Of a stretch of DNA of 64,000 nucleotides, positions 52,197 through 60,283 are shown piece after piece. Every line of letters starts with the position of its first letter. The first letter of the stretch is position 1. Position numbers and translations under genes: made by a program. This DNA comes from Deminuibacter soli (GTDB lineage Bacteria > Bacteroidota > Bacteroidia > Chitinophagales > Chitinophagaceae), in the NCBI RefSeq assembly GCF_003412455.1, contig NZ_QTJU01000003.1, positions 372,001 through 436,000 of the forward strand, in the 5' to 3' direction. Below the pieces are notes generated by a model. That model saw only the letters and a program-made list of their open reading frames with translations. It ran no database searches and was not told the origin of the DNA.

Positions 52197-53717
52197 ATGT
52201 GTATCACAACACAAATTTGGCTAGTTTTACCATACTGTAACAGATACAGAATTTGTATATTTCACTATAACAGATTAGAAGTAATTAAAACGCCCGCCTA
52301 CATACAACTTGCAGACAAGATTACCCTGCTGATTAACAAGGGCGTGTACAGGCAAGGCGACAAGCTGCCTTCCCTGCGCAGCATTCACCGCGAAAACGGT
52401 ATCAGCATTGGCACAGCGCTGGAAGCCTTCCGGCATTTGCTGGATAAGGGGTTGATTACTGCGCACGAAAAATCAGGTTATTTTGTAAGCGATACCAGCA
52501 GCAATGCCCTGCCCCTGCCCGCTGTTTTGCCTGCTACCCTTTCACAACACAGCATACACATTTACGAGCTGATACAGCGCGTGCGCAAAGAAGGCACCGG
52601 CAAAGATTTCATCAGTTTTGCCAATGCCCTGCCCGATCACCGCCTGCTGCCCTTCAACGGCATTAAACGCGCCATACAGGAAACCTCGCGTGATGCCAGC
52701 GGTGCTTACCTCGCACTGGAAGCTGCCAAAGGCAACCGGCAGTTGCGGCAGGCCATCGCCAAACGCGCCTTTACCTGGGGCGGCTCCCTGCATATGGATG
52801 ATGTAATTGTTACCAATGGCACAATGGAAGCCATCACGCTTTGCCTGCGCACCGTTACACAACCCGGCGATACGGTGCTTATTCAATCACCCTGCTATTA
52901 TGGTATTATGGAAGCGTTGGAATACCTGGGTTTAAAAGCAGTTTCCATACCCAGTCACCCCGAAACCGGCATCGCGTTACCCCAGCTGGAAAGCGCCTGC
53001 GACCGGCTTAACATCAAGGCCTGTTTGCTGGTATCGAATTTCAATAACCCCGATGGCGCCAGCTTAAGCACGGCTGCCAAACAATATATCGCTGCCTTTG
53101 CAGCCAAACGTAAAATGCCGGTGATTGAAGATGATATTTACGGCGACCTGTTCTTTGGCACCAGGCGGCCGGATACGATTAAAACCTACGATAAACACGG
53201 CTGGGTGATGCTTTGCAGCTCATTCAGCAAATCACTGTTCCCCGGCTTCAGGATGGGCTGGTGTGCGCCGGGCCGTTTTGCCTATGAAGTGGAGCGTTTT
53301 AAATCGATGAACAATATTGCCAGCTGTAATTTTTCGCAACGCACCCTGCAATTGTTATTACATGGCGGCACCTACAACAGACACCTGCAGCAATTCAGAA
53401 CCGCTTTGCAGAAAAACATGCTGAAAACCTTACAACTCGTGGAAAAACATTTTCCCGAAGGCACACGCGCCACCAAACCGCAGGGCGGACTGGTATTGTG
53501 GCTTGAACTGCCGCAGCACATTAATGCTGCTGCCTTACAGGAAGCTGCACTGGAAAAGAACGTAGCACTGGCGCCAGGTGAAATATTCTCCGCTACCGGC
53601 CAGTATAAACATTATATCCGCCTCAGTTATTGTAACCTGTGGAGTGCCAAAACAGAAAAGGCATTGATAAAACTCGGCCAGTTATGCCAAGGCTTCGCAG
53701 CTAAATTAGGCGCATAA
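52197..53717 (+). CDS. MocR-family regulator (GntR HTH + class I aminotransferase fold)
   Basis: This PLP-binding transcription regulator is up to 506 aa. The HTH occupies about 35-105 (YIQLADKITLLINKGVYRQGDKLPSLRSIHRENGISIGTALEAFRHLLDKGLI) and the aminotransferase-like domain 130-505, with the PLP-contacting EDDIYGDL and the lysine in SSFSKSLFPGFRMGW. The only in-frame ATG is at 52197, but the first 29 residues do not match the family and the stretch contains the operator repeats. The real start may be downstream, for example an ATT at 52284 directly before KTPAYIQL. The gene diverges from the RidA-fusion gene, a likely target. Enzymatic aminotransferase activity is usually absent in MocR proteins. 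Confidence 0.9.
   Translation: MCITTQIWLVLPYCNRYRICIFHYNRLEVIKTPAYIQLADKITLLINKGVYRQGDKLPSLRSIHRENGISIGTALEAFRHLLDKGLITAHEKSGYFVSDTSSNALPLPAVLPATLSQHSIHIYELIQRVRKEGTGKDFISFANALPDHRLLPFNGIKRAIQETSRDASGAYLALEAAKGNRQLRQAIAKRAFTWGGSLHMDDVIVTNGTMEAITLCLRTVTQPGDTVLIQSPCYYGIMEALEYLGLKAVSIPSHPETGIALPQLESACDRLNIKACLLVSNFNNPDGASLSTAAKQYIAAFAAKRKMPVIEDDIYGDLFFGTRRPDTIKTYDKHGWVMLCSSFSKSLFPGFRMGWCAPGRFAYEVERFKSMNNIASCNFSQRTLQLLLHGGTYNRHLQQFRTALQKNMLKTLQLVEKHFPEGTRATKPQGGLVLWLELPQHINAAALQEAALEKNVALAPGEIFSATGQYKHYIRLSYCNLWSAKTEKALIKLGQLCQGFAAKLGA
52234..52277 (+). promoter_or_regulatory. direct repeats in the MocR promoter (candidate MocR operator)
   Basis: ACTGTAACAGAT at 52234-52245 and ACTATAACAGAT at 52264-52275 match at 11 of 12 bases and are exactly 30 bases apart, about three helical turns. 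Paired direct repeats upstream of the regulator gene are what is known for MocR proteins such as GabR. They lie in the overlap of the two divergent promoters. Confidence 0.6.
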
Positions 53718-53776
53718 ACCACATTGGGTTATTTTTGAACAACAGCGATAGCATTCACCCCAAACAGGATGGATTT

Positions 53777-54772
53777 ATGAACTTTTTAGCGGTATCCGGT
53801 ATCAGCAACATACACGAGCAGGATGGAAATTTCGTTATTCACAACATCAGCTTCACCCTGCAGCAGTTTGTGCAGCTGGGTATTGCAGGCGAAACCGGCT
53901 GCGGCAAAAGCACGCTGCTGAAAATGATCGCAGGCTTTGCACAACCCAGTGCAGGCACCATTACCTTTCTCGGACAAAAAGTAATAGGCCCATACGATCA
54001 GCTGATACCCGGCCACCCCGGTATTGTATACCTTTCCCAGCATTTTGAACTGCCCAATTTTTTAACCGTAGCGCAAGTGCTGGAATATGTAAACGAGCTG
54101 CCCGAAGCAGAAGCCTTTGCCTTGTATGAAATATGCCGCATTACCCACCTGATGCACCGCAGAACAGACCAGCTTTCAGGCGGGGAAAAACAACGCATTG
54201 CCCTTGCACGCCTGCTGGTTACCGCACCCAAACTGCTGATGATGGACGAGCCTTTCTCCAATCTCGATACCATCCACAAAAACATTTTGAAATCGGTAGT
54301 ACGCGATATCGCAGAGCGCCTCAAAATAACCTGCATCCTCGTATCGCACGACCCCATGGACAACCTGGCCTGGGCCAACCACATTATTGTGATGCAGAAA
54401 GGTGAAATTGTACAGCAGGGCACACCCGAACACATTTACCACCAGCCACTCAATGAATACGTAGCCGGACTGTTTGGCAAATACAACCTGTTAACTCCCG
54501 AACAGGCGCCGCTGTTCGCCAACATACCCACACTTGCTTTCAACGGCAAGCCACTGTTTGTACGCCCCGAACAATTCACCATTACTACATCAGCCAATAA
54601 ATCAGTTAAAGGAACAGTCACCCGCGCCAGCTTCCTGGGCAGCGCATACGAGCTGGAAGTACAGCTGGCACCGCATTGCACCGTAACCGTAAAAACAACG
54701 AAAACGAATTATAAAGCAGGAAAAACAGTGTATTTGTCGGTGCCAGGCAGGAAGGTTTGGGAACTCAAATAA
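53777..54772 (+). CDS. ABC transporter ATP-binding protein with TOBE-like domain (no permease nearby)
   Basis: This 331-aa ATPase uses the ATG at 53777 (MNFLAVSGISNIHEQ); the frame also opens at a TTG at 53735. Walker A is GETGCGKST, the signature LSGGEKQRIALAR, Walker B LLMMDEPFSNLD and the switch His is in ILVSHD. The final 90 residues resemble the TOBE domain of the polyamine, iron or molybdate import class (FNGKPLFVRPEQFTI, GTVTRASFLGSAYELEVQL). It lies 59 bases after MocR and may be in one transcript. No permease or binding protein gene adjoins it, so the substrate and partner are unknown; a role with unlinked permeases is likely. Confidence 0.9.
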   Translation: MNFLAVSGISNIHEQDGNFVIHNISFTLQQFVQLGIAGETGCGKSTLLKMIAGFAQPSAGTITFLGQKVIGPYDQLIPGHPGIVYLSQHFELPNFLTVAQVLEYVNELPEAEAFALYEICRITHLMHRRTDQLSGGEKQRIALARLLVTAPKLLMMDEPFSNLDTIHKNILKSVVRDIAERLKITCILVSHDPMDNLAWANHIIVMQKGEIVQQGTPEHIYHQPLNEYVAGLFGKYNLLTPEQAPLFANIPTLAFNGKPLFVRPEQFTITTSANKSVKGTVTRASFLGSAYELEVQLAPHCTVTVKTTKTNYKAGKTVYLSVPGRKVWELK

Positions 54773-54842
54773 TTTGAAAATTTGCCCGAAGGGCCCCTTC
54801 GGAGAAAGTGTGCTAATCTGAAGCAGTTAGCGATGGGTGGAT

Positions 54843-54866
54843 GTTGCCGGTGGGGACACCGGCAAC
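54843..54866 (-). repeat. dispersed palindromic repeat, copy in the gap after the ABC ATPase
   Basis: A perfect 10-bp inverted repeat (GTTGCCGGTG and CACCGGCAAC) encloses GGGA on this strand, the reverse orientation of the copies at 11920-12177 and 59562-59585. A 20-base element 45 bases further on (54911-54930) matches 12049-12068 with one change. The 159-base gap (54773-54931) contains no gene. Confidence 0.75.
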
Positions 54867-54931
54867 GGCGTCCGGGCAATGATTCGCTACGATCATCCCG
54901 ACTGTCGACTGTCGATTCTCGATGTATTTCT

Positions 54932-55660
54932 TCACTCCCCCCGTTTTCCCGTTAACTGCGTAATGGCTTCCCGGTAGGTTTCGCTGATGGGCAGCTCGGT
55001 GTCGTTGATAAAAAGACTGTTTTTGCGGATGGCGGTGATACTGTCTACGGCTATGATATAAGATTTGTGGATGCGGATAAACTTAGCAGGCGGCAGTTCC
55101 GATTCAATAGATTTTACGCTGATGCGGGCCACCAGCGGATGCGCCTTGCCCTGCAAATGTATTTTTACATAATCCCGGAAACCCTCTACCCATAACACAT
55201 CGGCGAATTTAATCTTCACCAGGCTGTAATCTACATTCAGGAAAAAGTAATCAGCGGCCGCTGTATTGCCCGGTGCCTGTTCAAGTGATTTGCGGGATTC
55301 TTTTAGCTGGAATAGCTCCCAGGCCTTGTTGCAGGCTTTTACAAACCGGTCAAGCTGCACAGGCTTCACCAGGTAATCTATCACATCAAGGTTATACCCC
55401 TGCAAGGCAAACTTTTCATACGCGGTAATGAATATCACCATCGGCCGTTGCGGCAGGCTTTCTATAAACTGCAGGCCGGTTAAACCGGGCATTTGTATAT
55501 CGGCAAAAATAAGGTGAACCGTGTGCTGCTGCAATAACATGGAAGCTTCAAATGCATCGCTGCAAGTGGCTGCAAGTTGCAGGTAAGGCACCTGGCTGAT
55601 ATAGTTTTTCAGCAAAGCGAGCGCCAGTGGCTCATCATCAACGGCTATACACTGCAGCAT
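54932..55660 (-). CDS. LytTR-family response regulator
   Basis: This 242-aa regulator has a receiver domain (1-118: CIAVDDEPLALALLKNYI, phosphoacceptor Asp in LIFADIQMPGLTG, Thr in VIFITAYEKFALQGYNLDVIDYLVKPV) and a LytTR DNA-binding domain (about 140-240: YSLVKIKFADVLWVEGFRDYVKIHLQG, FIRIHKSYIIAVDSITAIRKNSLFINDTELPISETYREAI). Its start overlaps the 3' end of the sensor kinase gene by 23 bases, so the two are translationally coupled. It is the last gene of the operon that begins with the outer-membrane barrel protein. Confidence 0.94.
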   Translation of the reverse strand: MLQCIAVDDEPLALALLKNYISQVPYLQLAATCSDAFEASMLLQQHTVHLIFADIQMPGLTGLQFIESLPQRPMVIFITAYEKFALQGYNLDVIDYLVKPVQLDRFVKACNKAWELFQLKESRKSLEQAPGNTAAADYFFLNVDYSLVKIKFADVLWVEGFRDYVKIHLQGKAHPLVARISVKSIESELPPAKFIRIHKSYIIAVDSITAIRKNSLFINDTELPISETYREAITQLTGKRGE

Positions 55661-56720
55661 GCGATAGGTTTAGCTGTAAAGATACTGTAAACAGGTTATC
55701 GGCGTCTGTTATCACCAGCGTATGTTCATCACCATACAACAGGTTTAAACGGCGGCGTACATTTACCAGGCCAATACCCGATGTTTTGTCTTTTATTTCT
55801 TTGGAAGCAGGATTGTACCGGTTGCGTACGGTAAAGTACAACACATCTCCCTGCACATCCAGCAGTATGTCGATGAACGCCTGCTCAATATAACCCGTAC
55901 CATGTTTAAACGCATTTTCAATAAACGGAATCAGCAGCATGGGCGCAATATCGCAGGGGCCGGGCGGTAACTGCATGTCTACGTTTAACCGCACCTTGCT
56001 GCCAATGCGCTGGCGCTGCAGGTCAATATAATTCTGCAGGTACTCCACTTCCCTTGACAATGGCACACGTTCTTCATCGGCCTCGTACAGCATATAGCGC
56101 ATTAGCCCGGAGAGCCTGAAAATAGTGGGTTCCAGCTCGTCTGATTTCAGCCGCACCAATGCTACCATGTTGTTGAGTACATTGAACATAAAGTGCGGAC
56201 TGATCTGCGAACGCAGGAAAGACAGTTCCGTTGTCAGGTTTTCCTTTTCCTTCAGTTCTTTCAGGCGTTCTATCCTGGCCCTGTCGCGCAGCATCTGGTA
56301 TACCGTTCCTGCACTAACCATCAGCAGGAACGGAAATATGCTGAAGCTGAGAAAGCCGCTGAAATGAAAGAAATCATCTTTGATCAGCCATTGAAAACAC
56401 AACCAGTGTATGCAACCCAGTACAATAAACGTGAGCACCTGCAAACCTGCGTAAGACAGGTAACGTTTGCGGTTAATAAAGGCAGGAGTTAATACATAGG
56501 CATTCAGGTAAAACACCACTACCCATAACCCATTGGTAACAATACCCAGCCATTTAAAGCCTTTGTTATGAAAATGTGCATCCTGCGGACCTTTATCATA
56601 CGAACGCAGTAAACTGGGCAGGGAGAAAAACAGTGTCCATACGGCTGCATGTATCAGCACCTGTACCCAGGTTCGCCTGTACCATTCTTTTTTTATTTCA
56701 CGCTCGGGTTTGTACACCAT
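55638..56720 (-). CDS. LytS-type sensor histidine kinase
   Basis: This 360-aa kinase has four hydrophobic helices in its first 150 residues (for example VQVLIHAAVWTLFFSLPSLL, WLGIVTNGLWVVVFYLNAYVL, LQVLTFIVLGCIHWLCF, FSIFPFLLMVSAGTVYQML). A coiled coil leads to the His-kinase domain with LRSQISPHFMFNVLNNMVAL (phosphoacceptor His) and the ATPase domain (LLIPFIENAFKHG and TSGIGLVNVRRRL). It belongs to the family paired with LytTR regulators, and the cognate regulator overlaps its end. The upstream outer-membrane barrel gene ends 28 bases away, so one transcript is likely. Confidence 0.93.
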   Translation of the reverse strand: MVYKPEREIKKEWYRRTWVQVLIHAAVWTLFFSLPSLLRSYDKGPQDAHFHNKGFKWLGIVTNGLWVVVFYLNAYVLTPAFINRKRYLSYAGLQVLTFIVLGCIHWLCFQWLIKDDFFHFSGFLSFSIFPFLLMVSAGTVYQMLRDRARIERLKELKEKENLTTELSFLRSQISPHFMFNVLNNMVALVRLKSDELEPTIFRLSGLMRYMLYEADEERVPLSREVEYLQNYIDLQRQRIGSKVRLNVDMQLPPGPCDIAPMLLIPFIENAFKHGTGYIEQAFIDILLDVQGDVLYFTVRNRYNPASKEIKDKTSGIGLVNVRRRLNLLYGDEHTLVITDADNLFTVSLQLNLSHAAVYSR

Positions 56721-56748
56721 TATTGTTGTGCATTACGAATCATAGCGG

Positions 56749-59406
56749 CTATTGCATACCCTGCATGCCATCCATGTTCTGGTTCATGTTTTTGCGTTTG
56801 AACAGCTGTGCGTCTATCTTACCAAAACGCCAGCTGAAGTTCAGGCGCACCATCTGCGGATCGCGCAGGCGGCTGTAATCCTGTATAAAATAAGCACTTT
56901 CTGCGTATTGTTCGTTTTTACGGGTGCGGAAAATATCACTGATGCTCAGCGATACCGAAGCCGCATCGTTTTTCAGGAAGGTTTTACGCACCGCGAAGTC
57001 AATTCCGTAAAAGGGTTTGATGTATCCCTGTGAAGCGCTCTGTGTTTGCATGCCGGGAGGGCCGCCACCCATACCGCCCTTGTTATCATTCACCGGCAGG
57101 TTGGTTTTGCTCTGGTAAGTTGCGGTTAATTGTAAGGTAATCTTTGCCGGCAGCTTAAAGTTGCTGTTGAATTTACCAAACCAGCTCAATATCGCATCCT
57201 GTGCAGCACTGGTGGCCTGTGCCGCATCTATTTTAGACTGGTAAAAATTCAGGTTGGTGCTGATATCCCACCATTTGGTTAAATAGTTTTGCGAGGTAAT
57301 CTCCAGCCCTGCCGTATAACTTGAATTGGCATTGATATACGTATTGATGATATCCTGTTTTTCAGATACCGGGTTAGTTGCCGTATCCAGGTAACGCGTA
57401 ATTAAATGATTGCTTCTTTTATAATAAGCCGATGCCAGCAAGGTGTTATTGCCCTTGAATGTTTTCATGTAAGAAAACTCGTACGATTGCGTAAACTCCG
57501 GCACCAGTGCGGGATTACCGCGGGTAATGTTCAGGCTGTCTGAGTAATCGGTATAAGGTATCAGCTGAAAGAAATTAGGCCTGTTGATGCGCCTGGTTAC
57601 ACTCAGCTGCAGTTGCTGGTTGTTGTTCAGTTTCTGCGTAAGAAAAACAGAGGGGAACAGGCTGATGGGATAATTATTGCTGAAATGTTCGCCTGTGTTT
57701 AACAGGTCACCGGAATAATCAGACCGTTCTGCACGCAGTCCCAGCTGGTAACCAAAATTTTTGATGGAGCTGGTAAGCGATACATATGCAGCATACACAT
57801 TGTTGTTATTGGCATAATTGGTAGAGGCATAATCCAGCTTGTTGAATTTACCGGTAGCACTGTTCAGCAGGTAATTGTCATTGTTGTTTTCCAGGTGCTG
57901 CAATGATGCGCGCAAACCCGCTTCCAGCTTGGTTTTATCGTTAAATGGATGTACATAATCCGTTTGTATGGTGATAAACCTGTTTTTACCTGAGCCGATG
58001 GTTTGTTGCTGCTGCGTACCAAGGATATCGCCGCCGGGCTTGCTCATGTTATTGGTAGTGTACAGGGCATTGTTGGTATCGTGTCCGCCGAAGTAGTTGA
58101 AATCGGCAGTTAACTGCGCTCCTTCTTTTTTGAATAACTGTTTCAGTCCAAGCGTAAGCCCATTGCCGTTAAACACACGGTGCGTCTGGCTGTTGCGCAC
58201 ACTGTAGGCCGATACGGCTGAACCGCTGTACAGGCTGTCTGTTTGCGTATTCAGCACACTGGAAGGGGAAAACACTCCATGTACTTTTATGCCCGATACA
58301 GACAATGTTGTTTTACTGCCTGCGAAATAATCCAGTCCCAGTTTCGCAAACTGGAAACCGCCTTTGTTTTTATCGTAGTTGTTCTGCAGCACATTGGTAA
58401 GCGGATCGCCCGTGAGGTTTTCCCTTACGGTATTACCGCGTGTGCGGTCGCGCATCTGGTTGGTCATAACACTGGCCGATACGTTGAACTTGCCTTCCCG
58501 CACATTGATATCACCGCCTGCATTAATGCCGCCACGTTTGTCAACACCTGCACGCAGGTTACCATTATAGCCTGTTTTGCGGTTCTTCTTCAGCACAATG
58601 TTCAATATGCCTGCGCCACCACCGGATGCATCGTATTTGGCAGAAGGGTTGGTCATAATTTCTACGTTCTCAATGGCGTCGGCAGGTATCTGGTCGAGTG
58701 TTAAGGTAGTTGGTCTGCCATCAATGTAAATCTGTGGTGTGCTGTTGCGCATGGTTACATTGCCATCGATGTCTACGTTTACAGAAGGCACATTGCGCAT
58801 TACATCCAGTGCGGTACCACCGGTGCTTACGATATTCTTTTCTACATTGAATACTTTTTTGTCCATATCCAGCTTCAGCATGGAGCGCGAAGCCGACACT
58901 GTAACCGCCTGCAACTGGTTGGCAGAAGACTGCAATGTTATATTACCCAGGTCTTTTTCAAAAGAAGGCATTTTGCCGCCTGCAGGCATGCCCTGTGAAG
59001 CAGCAACCATGCCTTGTTTGGGAGCCCCGTGGGCGGTATCGGCGGCGGGTAGCATAAAGCTGATGGGCAAACTGGTATCCTGCATGCCGCTCATCGATAC
59101 TTTCAGGGTAAGTTTGCCACGCACCGGCAGGTCTTCAAAGTCAAATACCCCGTTTTGACGGGTCGTTTGTCCTTTCAGCAGCACATTTTTAGTGGTGCGT
59201 GTGGCAGAATCGCGTTTGGCCTGCAATACCAGTACCGAGGCACCGGATATGGGTTTGCCCTGTGCATCCACAATTTTACCGGATATATGGGCGGCAGGGT
59301 TACCACCAGGCATACCGCCCGGCGGAAATTGTTGCGCTTTCAGCAAATGAGCGGTGCACAGGCACAGCAGCAGGAATAAACAACGGCGGAGTAAAATTGC
59401 AGGCAT
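56749..59406 (-). CDS. outer-membrane beta-barrel receptor with carboxypeptidase-like domain, Met-rich segments
   Basis: This 885-aa protein has a signal peptide (MPAILLRRCLFLLLCLCTAHLLKAQ), a carboxypeptidase-regulatory-like domain (about 38-120: GKIVDAQGKPISGASVLVLQ), a plug with VERxx-type motifs (GTALDVMRNVPSVNVDIDGNVTMRNSTPQIYIDGRPTTLTLDQIPADAIENVEIMTNPSAKYDASG) and a barrel of the PF14905-type outer-membrane family. The barrel motif RRINRPNFFQLIPYTDYSDSLNITRGNPALVPE is typical. Met/Gly-rich patches (PPGGMPGGN, KQGMVAASQGMPAGGKMP, GGMGGGPPGMQ) and a Met-rich tail after the last strand (NMNQNMDGMQGMQ) are unusual. It is first in an operon with a LytS kinase and LytTR regulator, so it may be their target or a sensor. 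The cargo is unknown; metal is a guess from the Met content. Confidence 0.9.
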   Translation of the reverse strand: MPAILLRRCLFLLLCLCTAHLLKAQQFPPGGMPGGNPAAHISGKIVDAQGKPISGASVLVLQAKRDSATRTTKNVLLKGQTTRQNGVFDFEDLPVRGKLTLKVSMSGMQDTSLPISFMLPAADTAHGAPKQGMVAASQGMPAGGKMPSFEKDLGNITLQSSANQLQAVTVSASRSMLKLDMDKKVFNVEKNIVSTGGTALDVMRNVPSVNVDIDGNVTMRNSTPQIYIDGRPTTLTLDQIPADAIENVEIMTNPSAKYDASGGGAGILNIVLKKNRKTGYNGNLRAGVDKRGGINAGGDINVREGKFNVSASVMTNQMRDRTRGNTVRENLTGDPLTNVLQNNYDKNKGGFQFAKLGLDYFAGSKTTLSVSGIKVHGVFSPSSVLNTQTDSLYSGSAVSAYSVRNSQTHRVFNGNGLTLGLKQLFKKEGAQLTADFNYFGGHDTNNALYTTNNMSKPGGDILGTQQQQTIGSGKNRFITIQTDYVHPFNDKTKLEAGLRASLQHLENNNDNYLLNSATGKFNKLDYASTNYANNNNVYAAYVSLTSSIKNFGYQLGLRAERSDYSGDLLNTGEHFSNNYPISLFPSVFLTQKLNNNQQLQLSVTRRINRPNFFQLIPYTDYSDSLNITRGNPALVPEFTQSYEFSYMKTFKGNNTLLASAYYKRSNHLITRYLDTATNPVSEKQDIINTYINANSSYTAGLEITSQNYLTKWWDISTNLNFYQSKIDAAQATSAAQDAILSWFGKFNSNFKLPAKITLQLTATYQSKTNLPVNDNKGGMGGGPPGMQTQSASQGYIKPFYGIDFAVRKTFLKNDAASVSLSISDIFRTRKNEQYAESAYFIQDYSRLRDPQMVRLNFSWRFGKIDAQLFKRKNMNQNMDGMQGMQ

Positions 59407-59561
59407 AACCAGGTTTTGATCGGTAATCAGTTGAATTACGTCCCAAAACTAGTCAGCCCCCAGGCCGGGCCACTGCAAATGCTGCCAGCACCCAAAAAGC
59501 TGCGACGAAGGGGCGGGAACCTGGTGAATGAAGCCATTCGGGAATCGACTGTCATGATGCC

Positions 59562-59585
59562 GTTGCCGGTGTCCCCACCGGCAAC
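59562..59585 (+). repeat. dispersed palindromic repeat, copy before the barrel-protein gene
   Basis: A perfect 10-bp inverted repeat (GTTGCCGGTG and CACCGGCAAC) encloses TCCC, in the same orientation as the 11920-12177 copies and preceded by the same CATGATGCC flank. It lies in the 249-base gap (59407-59655) between the barrel-protein start and the DinB gene. A CACTCACCA low-complexity run follows, as at 12215-12240. Confidence 0.75.
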
Positions 59586-59655
59586 CAGCCTCCGCACCAA
59601 TCTACTCACCACTTTACTCACCACTCACCTGTTTTACTATTCACCAGTGCTGTTT

Positions 59656-60153
59656 TCACGCCTTCCAGTCTCCTAGCATGCGGCGCAGCAATATGATTTC
59701 GCCGGTATGGTAAGCAGTATGATCTGCAATCAGCAAGGCTTCGCGCAGCAGGTTTTGTCCTGTACCATGTGCCAGTGGTTCGTAAAGATCAGCCTCTTCA
59801 CTTTCGAGCAATTCAATAAACGCCTTCCTGTCTTTTTCAACCTGCTTAACTGTATCATGAAAAGCCTTCATATTTGCGGGTGCTGCTTCTTTCGGCCAGT
59901 AATCATCGGGCCAGTTCATTTCTTTATAAGCAGGGTTTACACAAAACTCCAGTATGTCGGCTTGTGTTATACGCACATGTTCAACCAGCTGCCATAAACT
60001 GTACGGCACACCATGCGGCTTTTTGCCCAGCAAATCTTCCTTCATATCATGCACTGCATCTTCAAAACCGGCGTGTGCATTCCCCTTGTTCAACAAAAAA
60101 ACCAATTCAGCAATCAATCCCTTGTTGCTTTCTGCGGTGGTTGCTTTTTTCAT
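59656..60153 (-). CDS. DinB-family protein
   Basis: This 165-aa four-helix-bundle protein of the DinB/YfiT-like metalloenzyme superfamily shows the spaced histidines of the metal site: the first in LWQLVEHVRITQADI, the second and third in LIADHTAYHTGEIILLRRMLG. The length is normal. Family members are thiol-dependent transferases or S-transferases, mostly uncharacterised. It is a single gene, transcribed away from the oxidoreductase gene. Confidence 0.85.
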   Translation of the reverse strand: MKKATTAESNKGLIAELVFLLNKGNAHAGFEDAVHDMKEDLLGKKPHGVPYSLWQLVEHVRITQADILEFCVNPAYKEMNWPDDYWPKEAAPANMKAFHDTVKQVEKDRKAFIELLESEEADLYEPLAHGTGQNLLREALLIADHTAYHTGEIILLRRMLGDWKA

Positions 60154-60283
60154 AGCTTATATTTGTTTAAATTAACACGCAGCCGGCCAATTGGTTGCAA
60201 CGCATGAATGTTCCGGTGGTATGGATTTTGGGACAAAGTACACGCCCGCAAAGGGAATTATCAACCTCATTCAAAAAACGGAT

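Noticed and set aside
60191-60283. 31-residue N-terminal extension of the disulfide oxidoreductase
   Set aside because: The FAD-binding strand starts right after the Met at 60284; the extension has no heavy-metal or other domain.
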